39,056 nt of DNA from Prevotella sp. OH937_COT-195 (GTDB lineage Bacteria; Bacteroidota; Bacteroidia; Bacteroidales; Bacteroidaceae), in NCBI RefSeq assembly GCF_003932845.1, contig NZ_RQZH01000026.1, positions 1-39,056 of the forward strand, in the 5' to 3' direction. A program made the translations under genes and the position numbers. This document shows, in pieces, positions 1 through 7,709 of this stretch; the stretch's first letter is position 1; every line of letters starts with the position of its first letter. The notes beneath the pieces were generated by a model that made no database searches, was not told the DNA's origin, and worked only from the letters and a program-made list of their open reading frames with translations.

Positions 1-1218
1 CTTCCTGTCGCCGCTGTATCGGTTGTTTTCCCTATATCGTTGTTATTTCTTGGGATAGGACTGATGTTCGGTGTCGGAGGCGGAGTGTATATATCCCGTC
101 TGTTGGGAGCAAAACAGGTTGTCAAGGCAAGTCAGGTCGCTTCCGTCTCGGTGATTACCTCTGTGATGTTGGCTGCTCTCATTGCCCTTGTGTGCAATGC
201 GTTCCTGCCGGACATCCTACTTTTCATGGGAGCAAACGAGGAGATGATGAGTTTGGCAGAATCCTACGGCAGGCTTTTTATCATCAGTTGTGTCATAGGA
301 ACATTGAATGTGTCGATGTCCAACATCATCGTTTCGCAGGGTGCGTCGAAGACATCTGCGTCCGCAATGATCATCGGCTCTATCGTTAATGTTGCATTAG
401 ACCCCTTGTTTATCTACACTTTCAATTGGGGCGTGGAAGGTGCGGCATGGGCAACTATTCTTTCAAGAATCATCACGACAGCTATTTACATCCGTTTCCT
501 TACGAAAGCAGAGGTAAAAGTATCTCTTGCCTTGTTCGCTCCCACGATAAGAATATACGCAGACATCATTAAGATTGGTATCTCTATGCTTTTTTTGCAA
601 CTGCTCCAGACCCTTTCCATCAGTTTGTTGCAGAAAGCCGCTGTGAAATATGGGGCAGAGGCTGTTGCGGCTGTGGGTATCGTCCTGAAAATCGTCACAT
701 TGGGAACAAACGTGGTCTTCGGATTTGTAAAAGGACTCCAACCTATGGCAGGCTATAATTACGGGGCTGGCAATTTTCAAAGATTAAGGGAAGCGGTGTG
801 CTGTTCCCTGATACTCACAACCTCGTTTTGTGTGCTCTGGAGTATTCTTATAGTCATTTTTACCTCTCCTGTCATCAGTTGTTTCGGTAAAGACGAAACA
901 ATGCAGGAAATAGCAAGAATTGCGCTTAGAGCCAATACGATTATGTTCTTCACTTTCGGATTCCAATTTGTGTATTCCACACTATATATGGCAATCGGAA
1001 GAGCAAGGCAAAGTCTTCTGCTAAACATCGGACGGCAAGGTTTGTTTTTTATCCCTATAATATTGCTGCTTCCATCGTATTGGGAACTAAATGGAGTGCT
1101 TTATGCACAGCCTATTGCCGACGTCTTTGCAACTTTAATGACACTGTTCTTTGCTGTCCGAATTCATAAGGAGATAGGTCATAAATCACATCTCACAACA
1201 GAGAATCTGCAATGTTGA
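1..1218 (+). CDS. MATE-family multidrug efflux transporter, 5' end outside window
   Basis: The reading frame is open from base 1, so the N-terminus lies outside the window; about 405 residues are visible. It shows a run of hydrophobic helices. The segments around GVGGGVYISRLLGA, GASKTSASAMIIGS and NPLFIY-like DPLFIYTFNWGVEGAAWAT are typical of the NorM/MepA-type MATE family, with the family's internal pseudo-repeat. Such proteins export cationic drugs and dyes using Na+ or H+ gradients at the inner membrane. Family members are about 440-460 aa, so roughly the first 40-50 residues are missing. It is followed 12 bases later by an RteC-like gene on the same strand. Substrate cannot be told from sequence. 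Confidence 0.9.
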   Translation, partial: LPVAAVSVVFPISLLFLGIGLMFGVGGGVYISRLLGAKQVVKASQVASVSVITSVMLAALIALVCNAFLPDILLFMGANEEMMSLAESYGRLFIISCVIGTLNVSMSNIIVSQGASKTSASAMIIGSIVNVALDPLFIYTFNWGVEGAAWATILSRIITTAIYIRFLTKAEVKVSLALFAPTIRIYADIIKIGISMLFLQLLQTLSISLLQKAAVKYGAEAVAAVGIVLKIVTLGTNVVFGFVKGLQPMAGYNYGAGNFQRLREAVCCSLILTTSFCVLWSILIVIFTSPVISCFGKDETMQEIARIALRANTIMFFTFGFQFVYSTLYMAIGRARQSLLLNIGRQGLFFIPIILLLPSYWELNGVLYAQPIADVFATLMTLFFAVRIHKEIGHKSHLTTENLQC

Positions 1219-1230
1219 ACCATAAAAGAT

Positions 1231-1482
1231 ATGATTATGCTAAGACTTATTCAAACGGAAGAATTTAAGACGATAATTTCGTCTTGCTCTACAAATGAAC
1301 AAGAACAAAAAGCATCGGAGAACTTTATGAAGAGGATCATTGATCTATGTGATGCAGAAGACGACGCCATCTCTTTGTTTCGTATTCTCCACTATACTCG
1401 TTTTCGTTTACAAACTTTGCAAGCGGTGTATTTGATGGACGGAAAGGGGAAAAAATGTGTCGGAGCTACTATGTGTCATTGA
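1231..1482 (+). CDS. Upstream half of a split RteC-like gene (hypothetical)
   Basis: An 83-residue reading frame, mostly helical and charged, with no domain I recognise alone. It overlaps the next frame by 26 bases. The last residues (KGKKCVGATMCH) look like out-of-frame translation: removing one A from the six-A run at 1450-1455 would fuse this frame directly to the RteC-domain frame and give one protein of about 200 aa. So it is either the N-terminal half of a frameshifted RteC-family protein or a separate small gene translationally coupled to it. The six-A run is the sort of place where sequencing errors or slippage occur. Confidence 0.5.
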   Translation: MIMLRLIQTEEFKTIISSCSTNEQEQKASENFMKRIIDLCDAEDDAISLFRILHYTRFRLQTLQAVYLMDGKGKKCVGATMCH

Positions 1483-1831
1483 TACGGAGTTAAAGTTATT
1501 AAAGATGCGGATGCAGGGGCTTCTTTCTACTTTGCCCGTCAAACCAACCGAGAAACTTCGTTGGACAGGTAAAGCAACCGACTTGGTAGAACTACTCTAC
1601 GCACTTGATACCTGTGACTGTATCAACGATGGTGAAATCGGTATAGAAGAATTGGCAGATACCTTATCTGAAATCTTTGGTGTAGAAATCAAGAACTGCT
1701 ACAACGTCTATATGAACATGAAACGCCGCAAGGATGACAGCCGCACCTATTTTCTTGATGAACTCAGGGAGAAGCTGAACAGGCGAATGGTGGAAAGTGA
1801 CCTGAAAGGCGGCAAATTCAAGAAGCGGTAA
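1457..1831 (+). CDS. RteC-domain protein (conjugative-transposon regulator family)
   Basis: Residues from about 35 to 115 match the C-terminal part of RteC: an LRWTGKATDLVELLYAL block, a CINDGEIGIEELA block and a KDDSRTYFLDELREKLNRRM tail. In CTnDOT, RteC is a DNA-binding activator of the excision operon; by family this gene may regulate element excision. At 124 aa it is well short of full RteC (over 200 aa). The only nearby start in this frame is GTG at 1457, preceded by a purine-rich GGAAAGGGG. The short length and the overlapping upstream frame suggest a frameshift near 1450. A strong terminator follows directly. Confidence 0.65.
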   Translation: MSELLCVIDTELKLLKMRMQGLLSTLPVKPTEKLRWTGKATDLVELLYALDTCDCINDGEIGIEELADTLSEIFGVEIKNCYNVYMNMKRRKDDSRTYFLDELREKLNRRMVESDLKGGKFKKR

Positions 1832-1874
1832 ATCAAAAGGGAGATACTCTGGTTTGGAGTATCTCCCTTGATTT
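1830..1874. terminator. Bidirectional intrinsic terminator between rteC-like and NYN genes
   Basis: The perfect stem GGGAGATACTC / GAGTATCTCCC is flanked by AAATCAA / TTGATTT, which extends the pairing. Both sides carry A/T-rich tails. It sits between two convergent genes and can serve both. Confidence 0.85.
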
Positions 1875-1921
1875 AGTTTCTGCAACTATTGGTCGCAGAT
1901 TTTGTTCTTACACTTTGCTTG

Positions 1922-2563
1922 TCATTGATACGCTTTCCACTTTTCCGGTATCTGCAAGTCGTAGTTAGAAACGGAAAGATGGATGGTATCAGGTAAAAGA
2001 CTTTGGCGAAACCTATTTTCATACCGCTTCAATTGTGTAGGTTGTCCAATCCCCATTGAAGCCAAGTTACTTGAGTACTGGTTGGGAGGAAAATACACGA
2101 ACACTTTCTGCCGTGCCTGTGTCGCAAGTTCAATTGCTGGAATCATGTCGCTGTCAGCAGAAACTACAATGGCAACATCACAATTTTTTTGGTAGGCGTC
2201 TGCTACGATCTGTGTCGCAATCCTTACATCCGTTTCTTTTTCTTCGTGAGTATGAATTACATTCCTACACTTGAAACAGGTAATCTCTTTTTTCAGATAT
2301 TTACCCAAGATTAAACGGAATTTCGGATTCTCTTTATTTGCCTGAAAGAAAGCATTCTGCCGTCGGCTTTGTTCTATGTCATCAGGTCTGGCAGAGAAGT
2401 ATTTTACCGCAATCAAATCCTGATTGGGGCGCATGAAGCTCTCAAATAATTTGACGATATCAAGCCAATAATATTTCCGCCATCGTGTGGTCGATTTCAG
2501 TCCATAGTAAAAGTTGAATCCGTCGATATAGACGATAACCCTTTGCTTTTCTTCCATTTCCAT
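1922..2563 (-). CDS. NYN-domain (PIN-like) putative ribonuclease
   Basis: The product is about 213 aa. The N-terminus VIVYIDGFNFYYG and the later ETDVRIATQIVADAY...VVSADSDMIPAI contain the conserved aspartates of NYN/LabA-type PIN-fold domains, which in characterised relatives bind metal and cleave RNA. A CFKC pair near the middle, followed by histidines, could hold a zinc ion. An upstream ATG at 2647 is in frame but lies on the far side of the promoter TSS region and two hairpins, so the start at 2563 (MEMEEKQ) or 2557 is preferred. It is a stand-alone gene with its own promoter and a structured leader. Substrate is unknown. This family is common as cargo on mobile elements, and a defence role is possible but is inference. 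Confidence 0.8.
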   Translation of the reverse strand: MEMEEKQRVIVYIDGFNFYYGLKSTTRWRKYYWLDIVKLFESFMRPNQDLIAVKYFSARPDDIEQSRRQNAFFQANKENPKFRLILGKYLKKEITCFKCRNVIHTHEEKETDVRIATQIVADAYQKNCDVAIVVSADSDMIPAIELATQARQKVFVYFPPNQYSSNLASMGIGQPTQLKRYENRFRQSLLPDTIHLSVSNYDLQIPEKWKAYQ

Positions 2564-2583
2564 AACTGTTATATAAAAAATAA

Positions 2584-2630
2584 GCCACCTCATTTCTGGG
2601 GTGGCGAGCCTTAGTTTTTTCCACCTAAGG
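2584..2630 (-). promoter_or_regulatory. Double-hairpin leader of the NYN gene
   Basis: Reading on the minus strand, the leader first has CCTTAG...CTAAGG (2609-2614 with 2625-2630), then GCCACC...GGTGGC (2584-2589 with 2600-2605). The second stem is followed by TTATTTTTT, like an intrinsic terminator, and the gene starts about 20 bases further on. This arrangement resembles an attenuator that could stop transcription before the gene. Confidence 0.55.
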
Positions 2631-2643
2631 GCGATAATTTGAT

Positions 2644-2675
2644 GCAAAGGTAATCATTTCTTTTTATCCACCAAA
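2644..2675 (-). promoter_or_regulatory. Bacteroidetes-type promoter for the NYN gene
   Basis: On the minus strand TTTG (2672-2675), then exactly 19 bases, then TACCTTTGC (2644-2652) match the Bacteroidetes sigma-ABfr consensus TTTG-N19-TAnnTTTG. Transcription should begin just inside 2640 and pass through the double-hairpin leader. Confidence 0.8.
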
Positions 2676-2712
2676 ATATTTTGGACTTTTTCTTCTGCAA
2701 AATACAGATTTA

Positions 2713-2745
2713 GCAAATTCTCCAACTATGGGCTGGAGAATTTGC
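2713..2745 (-). terminator. Terminator after the B-box gene
   Basis: A 12-bp perfect stem GCAAATTCTCCA / TGGAGAATTTGC with a 9-base loop lies just past the stop codon of the minus-strand gene ending at 2752. Confidence 0.7.
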
Positions 2746-2751
2746 CATCTC

Positions 2752-3195
2752 TTACCGAAAAGCCCTGATAACTCTATAGACAGCCCACAAACAGGTGAAA
2801 GGAGCGGTGAAGACTCCTATGACGACAAAGAGGAGAAGTTTGAAGATATAGTAAAATACCCACTGCCAGTTTGTTCCTGCAATCATTTTATAGGGAATGA
2901 ACTTCTCTGCAAAGAGATAGCCCGACCATACAGCCATCAGCACATATCCGGACATCCATCTCATATCCTCAAAGCCTTTGGTTTCCAAGAAGTTCCACTT
3001 GAAACCCATGACAAACAAGGCGATGAGAAATAACATACTGAAGATGCTTCGCCAAATTTCACCTTGTTTTCTCTTCTGAAAACACGGTGTACAGAGTATC
3101 GGCTGATACTTTGCTGCACATTCAGGACACAGTCCTTTCGCGCAATCGGAACATTGGGCTACCGCCGGTTCTTGGATATGATTGAAACAATTCAT
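2752..3195 (-). CDS. B-box-type zinc-finger membrane protein
   Basis: The 147-aa product starts MNCFNH and has the spacing C-x2-H ... C-x2-C ... C-x2-C ... C-x2-C (CSDC, CPEC, CTPC) within the first 40 residues, like the short bacterial B-box/zinc-ribbon N-terminus. It is followed by about three hydrophobic helices (near residues 50-65, 80-95 and 110-135). Related small proteins are annotated in many Bacteroidetes as B-box zinc-finger proteins of unknown role. It lies downstream of mobC on the same strand, 65 bases away, and may be in the mob operon or have its own promoter. No function can be assigned. Confidence 0.75.
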   Translation of the reverse strand: MNCFNHIQEPAVAQCSDCAKGLCPECAAKYQPILCTPCFQKRKQGEIWRSIFSMLFLIALFVMGFKWNFLETKGFEDMRWMSGYVLMAVWSGYLFAEKFIPYKMIAGTNWQWVFYYIFKLLLFVVIGVFTAPFTCLWAVYRVIRAFR

Positions 3196-3217
3196 CTGCT
3201 TTGCTTTTTATTGGTTT

Positions 3218-3249
3218 CAAAAATACAAAAATCCTGTCGTAGAGCCAAG
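3218..3249 (-). promoter_or_regulatory. Possible promoter of the B-box gene
   Basis: TATTTTTG (3218-3225, minus strand) fits TAnnTTTG, with CTTG about 20 bases upstream at 3246-3249. The A/T richness makes a chance match possible. Confidence 0.35.
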
Positions 3250-3260
3250 AAAAACAGCCA

Positions 3261-5273
3261 TTATTTCTTGGTATTGAGTAGTTTGGAGAGCTCCGGGTCG
3301 TCGGAAATTCGTTGCAACTCCCGTTCCACGATGTCCCGCACCTCCGTCTTCACCCGTTCATAGTTCGCCTTTATTTCCTGTTCCATCATATCCTCTTCGT
3401 TTTCATTCGTGAAGTCCGTCAGAATGGGTATCGGTCGGTAAGCGGCTGTTTCCTTTGCCACCTTTGCATTGTCCACCACAATCTCACAGTGGAATATCTT
3501 CTGCTCAATACGTTCGGAGAAATTATCGGCGACCGCTCCTACGAACATTCCCTGTGTGAGCGTGGAGATCTTGCTCTGCGGAATCAGGCTGTCCATCTGC
3601 GTGGAAATGGAGGTCGTCTTGTCGCTTCGGGTGATGCTCATGCTCTGCCGCTTTTGAAGCACCTTACCAAAACGCTCCGATAAGGTCTTTGCCGTTTCTC
3701 CGACGACCTGACCGGAGAAGATGTTTCCGACGGTATTCATCACCACAGCAGCCTCCTTGTCCCCATAATCCCGCTTCAATTGCGAGAAGTCCTGAAAGCC
3801 CAAGCATACCGCCACCTTGTTGCTTCGTGCGGTGGCGATCAGATTGTCAAGCCCCTTAAAGTAAATAGTTGGCAACTCGTCGATGAGCACCGAACTTTTC
3901 AGCATCCCTTTCTTATTGATGAGCTTGACGATACGCGAATTATACAATCCCAATGCCGCTCCGTAGATATTTTGTCTATCCGGATTGTTTCCTACGCATA
4001 GGATTTTCGGCTCTTGGGGATTGTTGATGTCGAGTGTGAAATCATCGCCCGTCATAATCCAATAGAGTTGCGGACTGATCATCCTTGACAAGGGTATCTT
4101 GGCGGAAGCAATCTGTCCCTGCAACTGGTCGGCTGCCCCTCCGAGCCAAGCGTCCATAAAGGGGGAAAGATAGTTCTCCAATTCGGGGTAAGAAGTTAGT
4201 ATCGGGAAAATGTCTTCATACTTACGACAAAGAAACTCGATGGCATGTGGGAAGGTACAGTACTTGCCACCCTCAAAGATGCGGAGATACCAAATGATGG
4301 CGGCAAAAAGGACGATGGGAGATTCTACGAAGAAATCACCCTGCTTCTGTACCCACGTCTTGTTAAGGTTGAGCATAATCGTATAAGCCGATTCATAGGC
4401 ATCCGATATATCGCTCATGAAATCGGGGTGTATCGGATTGCAGCGATGCGACCGACGAGGATCATCGAAGTTGATCACGTAAAACTTCGGCTTGACCTTA
4501 TACCCTTCCGAGTGGTGCAGCAGGTGATTGTACACAATCGTGGAAAGGTCGGGATATTTGAAGTCGTAACAGTAGATGGCAAATCCCTTTTCGATTTGCT
4601 GTTTGATGAAATTATTGATGATGGCATAGGACTTACCGCTACCCGGTGTCCCCAATACGGAGACCGCACGGAAAGGATTGACCACGTTTATCCAACCCTT
4701 GTTCCATTTCTTGCGGTAATAGAATCGGGTCGGGAGATTGACCGAGTACTCGTTTTCCAAGAGCCTTGTTTCCTGCATAAAGGATTCGTTCTCCTGATTG
4801 AAGACATCCTCCATCAGGTTGTTCTTCAAGAGGCGGCTCATATAGAGTCCCGCCATCAGCAGACACACATACCCTACGGTGATCGTAAAGGTATAGAAAG
4901 CCGCATTGGCTTCAATGGGCAGCGGCAAGGCGAGTATCCACCAATTGAGGAAGAAAAAGACAAAGCCGACACCCATGAATGCCCCTATCTTCGACCAAGT
5001 GATATGCTCCTCTTTCACACCTTTCGTACCTAAGCAGGAAAGTCCCATCAGTACCAGCGCAAAGAGTTTGGTGTAGAGCATATTGCCGAACAGTCCCGCC
5101 GTGCGGTGGAAATTCATCAGTATCCTGTCCACCACACCGATATTCACGCCCCATAGTTGTATCGCTTCATAGCAATACCAATAGAGGTGGGCAACCACCA
5201 ATATAATACTTACGGCACGTAGAAAATCCATAATTTTCGCCAATGCCCTCAAATCGTCTTCTTGTTGTGACAT
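3261..5273 (-). CDS. mobC: MobC, TraG/VirD4-type coupling ATPase
   Basis: The 670-aa product has the N-terminal YWFCY-type membrane segment (AHLYWYCYEAIQLWG near residue 30) and further hydrophobic helices to about residue 145. A Walker A motif GTPGSGKS follows at residues 208-215, and a Walker B-like SVLIDELPTI near residue 450. This is the type IV coupling protein of Bacteroidetes conjugative elements: it docks the relaxase-DNA complex at the inner membrane and feeds it to the secretion channel. It follows mobB by 15 bases in a mobA-mobB-mobC operon. Length and motifs are complete, so it looks functional. Confidence 0.95.
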   Translation of the reverse strand: MSQQEDDLRALAKIMDFLRAVSIILVVAHLYWYCYEAIQLWGVNIGVVDRILMNFHRTAGLFGNMLYTKLFALVLMGLSCLGTKGVKEEHITWSKIGAFMGVGFVFFFLNWWILALPLPIEANAAFYTFTITVGYVCLLMAGLYMSRLLKNNLMEDVFNQENESFMQETRLLENEYSVNLPTRFYYRKKWNKGWINVVNPFRAVSVLGTPGSGKSYAIINNFIKQQIEKGFAIYCYDFKYPDLSTIVYNHLLHHSEGYKVKPKFYVINFDDPRRSHRCNPIHPDFMSDISDAYESAYTIMLNLNKTWVQKQGDFFVESPIVLFAAIIWYLRIFEGGKYCTFPHAIEFLCRKYEDIFPILTSYPELENYLSPFMDAWLGGAADQLQGQIASAKIPLSRMISPQLYWIMTGDDFTLDINNPQEPKILCVGNNPDRQNIYGAALGLYNSRIVKLINKKGMLKSSVLIDELPTIYFKGLDNLIATARSNKVAVCLGFQDFSQLKRDYGDKEAAVVMNTVGNIFSGQVVGETAKTLSERFGKVLQKRQSMSITRSDKTTSISTQMDSLIPQSKISTLTQGMFVGAVADNFSERIEQKIFHCEIVVDNAKVAKETAAYRPIPILTDFTNENEEDMMEQEIKANYERVKTEVRDIVERELQRISDDPELSKLLNTKK

Positions 5274-5288
5274 AATCTTTCTGTTTTT

Positions 5289-6518
5289 TTAGAGTTTACG
5301 TTGTTTTCTTTTCTTACGCTGCATCCGTCTGCGGAACAGCTCTTCCTCCCAATCCGTACCATGGGTTTCCAAGGGCAAATCGAGCAAACCGCCCAAGACG
5401 GAATCTCCGTCCGAAGTCTGAGTTTGGGAAATACTGCCTTTCTCACTCTGCTGTATTGGAGCAGACAGTTCGGGATGTGGGCGGTCGAACCACTCGGCAA
5501 CGGCGTTTGCCGAAAGTTCCTTGCCCAATCGTGAGCCATTGACCACACAGCCGTTGTTATGGTCTGTGAAGGTGATGCCATAGAGCCGCCCTTCGTCGTT
5601 CTCACGAAAGAGGACATCAATCCCCTTGAGATGGAGGGTTGCTCGAAAATCCTCTTTCGTGGCAGAACGCCTCAATGCTCCGGCTACGATCGCTTTGGTC
5701 TTGGGAGCAAGATGCTTTTCTTTCAGTTTCTCCTTTGAAGCCTTGAACCTGTTTTGCAGGGCTTCATATCCGACAACTTTTCCAAATATCGAGGACTTGA
5801 AAGGATTCCCCACCTTCTTACCTTTATCATCGGTGGCAAAATAGACCAATCCGTTATAGGGCTTTCCATACATTTCCCCCTTGACCTCCTCCACACATAT
5901 GTTATAGGTGGAAAGCAAGGCGCGGTATTCCTTAAAGCTCGGACAGTGATAAAATTTGACTGCCGGTTTGATGACTGAAGCCAGTTGCTTTTTAAGGTTT
6001 CCCTCTTCGAGACGGACTTTCTGCAAGCGAAACGCTTCCTCGAATTGCTTCTTATCGGCAGGATGCAATCCATACCTTTGCTCCATCTCCCGTGTGATAT
6101 GCTTACTCTTGTAGAAGTTGTTGCCATCGTTAATCTTCTTCCCTTGTTCATCGACGGCTAAGGTGACAATATGCAGATGATGCCTGTCTATATCCTCGTG
6201 CTTATACACGACAAAGGGCTGATTGCCGTAGCCCATCTTTTCGATATACTCCCGTGCGATGGCTGAGAACTGCTCATCGGAGAGGCGATCATCGGGATGC
6301 GGATTCAAGGAGATGTGTATAACCGGTTTTTTAGTGAGGACATGACTTGGCATATATGCCATAAAGTCCTGCATACAGGCAGATATATCGTGTGTTCCAT
6401 CAGCCGGGGAGAAGACTTTGTTGGTCTCCAAAATCTTCGCGACACCTTCGTTTACCTTCTCTCCGTTGTATGCTAACGCGCCGTAAAGGGAACTTCCATA
6501 GTTTATCTTTGCGACCAT
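5289..6518 (-). CDS. mobB: MobB relaxase (MobP-type mobilization nuclease)
   Basis: The 409-aa product has the relaxase/mobilization nuclease fold at its N-terminus. Tyrosines Y7 and Y12 lie in the region where the nicking tyrosine is expected. The metal-binding histidine motif H106-E-D-x-D-R-H112-H-L-H115 is intact. The enzyme should nick oriT on one strand, stay covalently attached to the 5' end and be piloted into the recipient. The C-terminal 200 residues are variable and charged and end in a very basic RRRMQRKKRKQRK tail. Its start overlaps the 3' end of mobA by 16 bases, indicating translational coupling. Confidence 0.95.
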   Translation of the reverse strand: MVAKINYGSSLYGALAYNGEKVNEGVAKILETNKVFSPADGTHDISACMQDFMAYMPSHVLTKKPVIHISLNPHPDDRLSDEQFSAIAREYIEKMGYGNQPFVVYKHEDIDRHHLHIVTLAVDEQGKKINDGNNFYKSKHITREMEQRYGLHPADKKQFEEAFRLQKVRLEEGNLKKQLASVIKPAVKFYHCPSFKEYRALLSTYNICVEEVKGEMYGKPYNGLVYFATDDKGKKVGNPFKSSIFGKVVGYEALQNRFKASKEKLKEKHLAPKTKAIVAGALRRSATKEDFRATLHLKGIDVLFRENDEGRLYGITFTDHNNGCVVNGSRLGKELSANAVAEWFDRPHPELSAPIQQSEKGSISQTQTSDGDSVLGGLLDLPLETHGTDWEEELFRRRMQRKKRKQRKL

Positions 6519-6916
6519 TTCTCTTGAAATTCACGGGTTAGATGTACGATTTCGCCTCCGACAGCCGCCAATTCGAGTGTCAGTTTCTCCAGTTGGGCAA
6601 GCATCGCAAAGGCTTTTTTCTCGGTGAAATTGCTCTTTAAGGCGACCACAGCTTGGTTATAATTCACCCCAACACTGCGAAATTGCCCGTACAAATTCGT
6701 CAGTTTCTGATAGTAATCAAGCAGTGAACGGTCTACTTTTATCACCCGGAAAGTCTCATCAAAGACCCTTGCCTTGATGAAAACCACCCTGTTCGGGACT
6801 CCTGATTGCTCATAAAGCGTCAGGAAACGCGCAAACTCCGTGTCCGTAAACCGAACCATACAGCAATGGCTGGCTCTCTCTTTTTTCAGGGGTCTCCCCA
6901 CATGTCTCTTTGTCAT
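6503..6916 (-). CDS. mobA: MobA, relaxosome accessory protein
   Basis: The 137-aa product starts MTKRHVGRPLKK, followed by a basic helix-rich segment and a conserved FRSVGVNYNQAVVALK block of the Bacteroidetes mobilisation protein family (MobA/MobC-like, ribbon-helix-helix type). Such proteins bind oriT and help the relaxase open the strands. It is the first gene of the minus-strand mob operon, directly next to the long non-coding region expected to hold oriT, and it overlaps mobB. Confidence 0.9.
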   Translation of the reverse strand: MTKRHVGRPLKKERASHCCMVRFTDTEFARFLTLYEQSGVPNRVVFIKARVFDETFRVIKVDRSLLDYYQKLTNLYGQFRSVGVNYNQAVVALKSNFTEKKAFAMLAQLEKLTLELAAVGGEIVHLTREFQEKWSQR

Positions 6917-7176
6917 TTTACTTTGGATTTTAGTGTTTCACGGCATCACCGGCATTCAAGACAAGGCATTCTCTCTTCCAAGAAAAAACGACTTCGGAGT
7001 TTTTTCAGCCCTCTGCAAGAGCAAGAGTTCTGAGTTACCGAATTTATTTCGAGTAACGCAGGACATATCTTGCTATTTGCTCCGGCGCAAATAAATCCGT
7101 CTGCGAAGGACGGAAGTCGAGTCTCTCAAAAAAAGAACGCTTCATGCCTCGAAAACTTCGGCTTACCGCTTGGGTG

Positions 7177-7184
7177 CAAAGTTA
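7177..7184 (-). promoter_or_regulatory. -7 box of the probable mob operon promoter
   Basis: TAACTTTG on the minus strand fits TAnnTTTG and is followed by C as usual. No clear TTTG lies 19 bases upstream. Transcription would give a leader of about 250 bases before mobA. Confidence 0.45.
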
Positions 7185-7220
7185 CTAAGCCTTGTGCCTA
7201 AATTACTTACCTCTTACGGA

Positions 7221-7261
7221 GCCACAAATACGCAAATCGACGCCACAAGTACGCAGTTAGC
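7221..7261 (+). repeat. Tandem 21-bp repeat upstream of the tra promoter
   Basis: Two head-to-tail units start GCCACAAATACGCAAAT (7221) and GCCACAAGTACGCAGTT (7242). Bases 7237-7259 recur exactly at 10794-10816 inside a tra gene. The unit could be a binding site for a transfer regulator or the relaxosome. Confidence 0.7.
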
Positions 7262-7293
7262 AAAAAGGGTAGAAACAAGGGGGTAAAGGCATC

Positions 7294-7301
7294 TATATTT
7301 G
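7294..7301 (+). promoter_or_regulatory. -7 box of the probable tra operon promoter
   Basis: TATATTTG (then C) fits TAnnTTTG. The -33 position is not a good TTTG, so activation by a regulator is plausible. It would give a leader of about 400 bases before traA, the sort of long leader through which CTnDOT-type elements control transfer genes. Confidence 0.45.
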
Positions 7302-7446
7302 CCCCGTCGGACAGCTGTTTGCGGATCGGTGGACACACCTTCCTGCCCAAGTCTAAAAACCAGTCCGCAGCCATTTGAACAGACAATTACGAAAATGGAA
7401 ATAGAAATGAGAATATGTACAAGTTATTGCACCCGTCGCCCCTCAC

Positions 7447-7462
7447 ACCCTTGCGCAAGGGT
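7447..7462. promoter_or_regulatory. 16-bp palindrome in the mob/tra intergenic region
   Basis: ACCCTTGCGCAAGGGT is a perfect palindrome in the tra leader. It could be an operator or part of oriT. Confidence 0.4.
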
Positions 7463-7709
7463 ACAAGTGCGGACATATGGATGGGTGGACGTGTGACTCC
7501 CGTCATACATATAGCTCCACCCTTATACAGGGAGGGACATATCCCGAAAGGCGGGTCTGTGTTCCCTTATCGGAATGCCTCGCCGTATGCCTGTCCGGGG
7601 ATTTATTCCCTCACAGACTCGTTTCCATATCCGCCTTTTCAAGGAAACAAACCAAGGCGTGCATGCGCCTCTCCACACATATATGTAGAACCATTAAACA
7701 GAAAATGAA

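Larger units (their letters stand above)
6917..7709. other. Divergent mob/tra intergenic region, likely oriT
   Basis: This 793-base stretch separates mobA (minus) from traA (plus). I see no convincing gene; open frames here lack family signatures. It contains a minus-strand -7 box near 7180, a plus-strand -7 box near 7297, tandem 21-bp repeats at 7221-7261, a 16-bp palindrome at 7447-7462, and several short GGACATAT-type repeats between 7471 and 7550. In relatives, oriT lies upstream of the mob genes, so this is the most likely site, but I cannot locate the nick. Confidence 0.6.

Noticed and set aside
4245..5033. 262-codon plus-strand open frame opposite mobC
   Set aside because: It is antisense to the highly conserved MobC ATPase and lacks any motif; long antisense frames are common opposite such genes.
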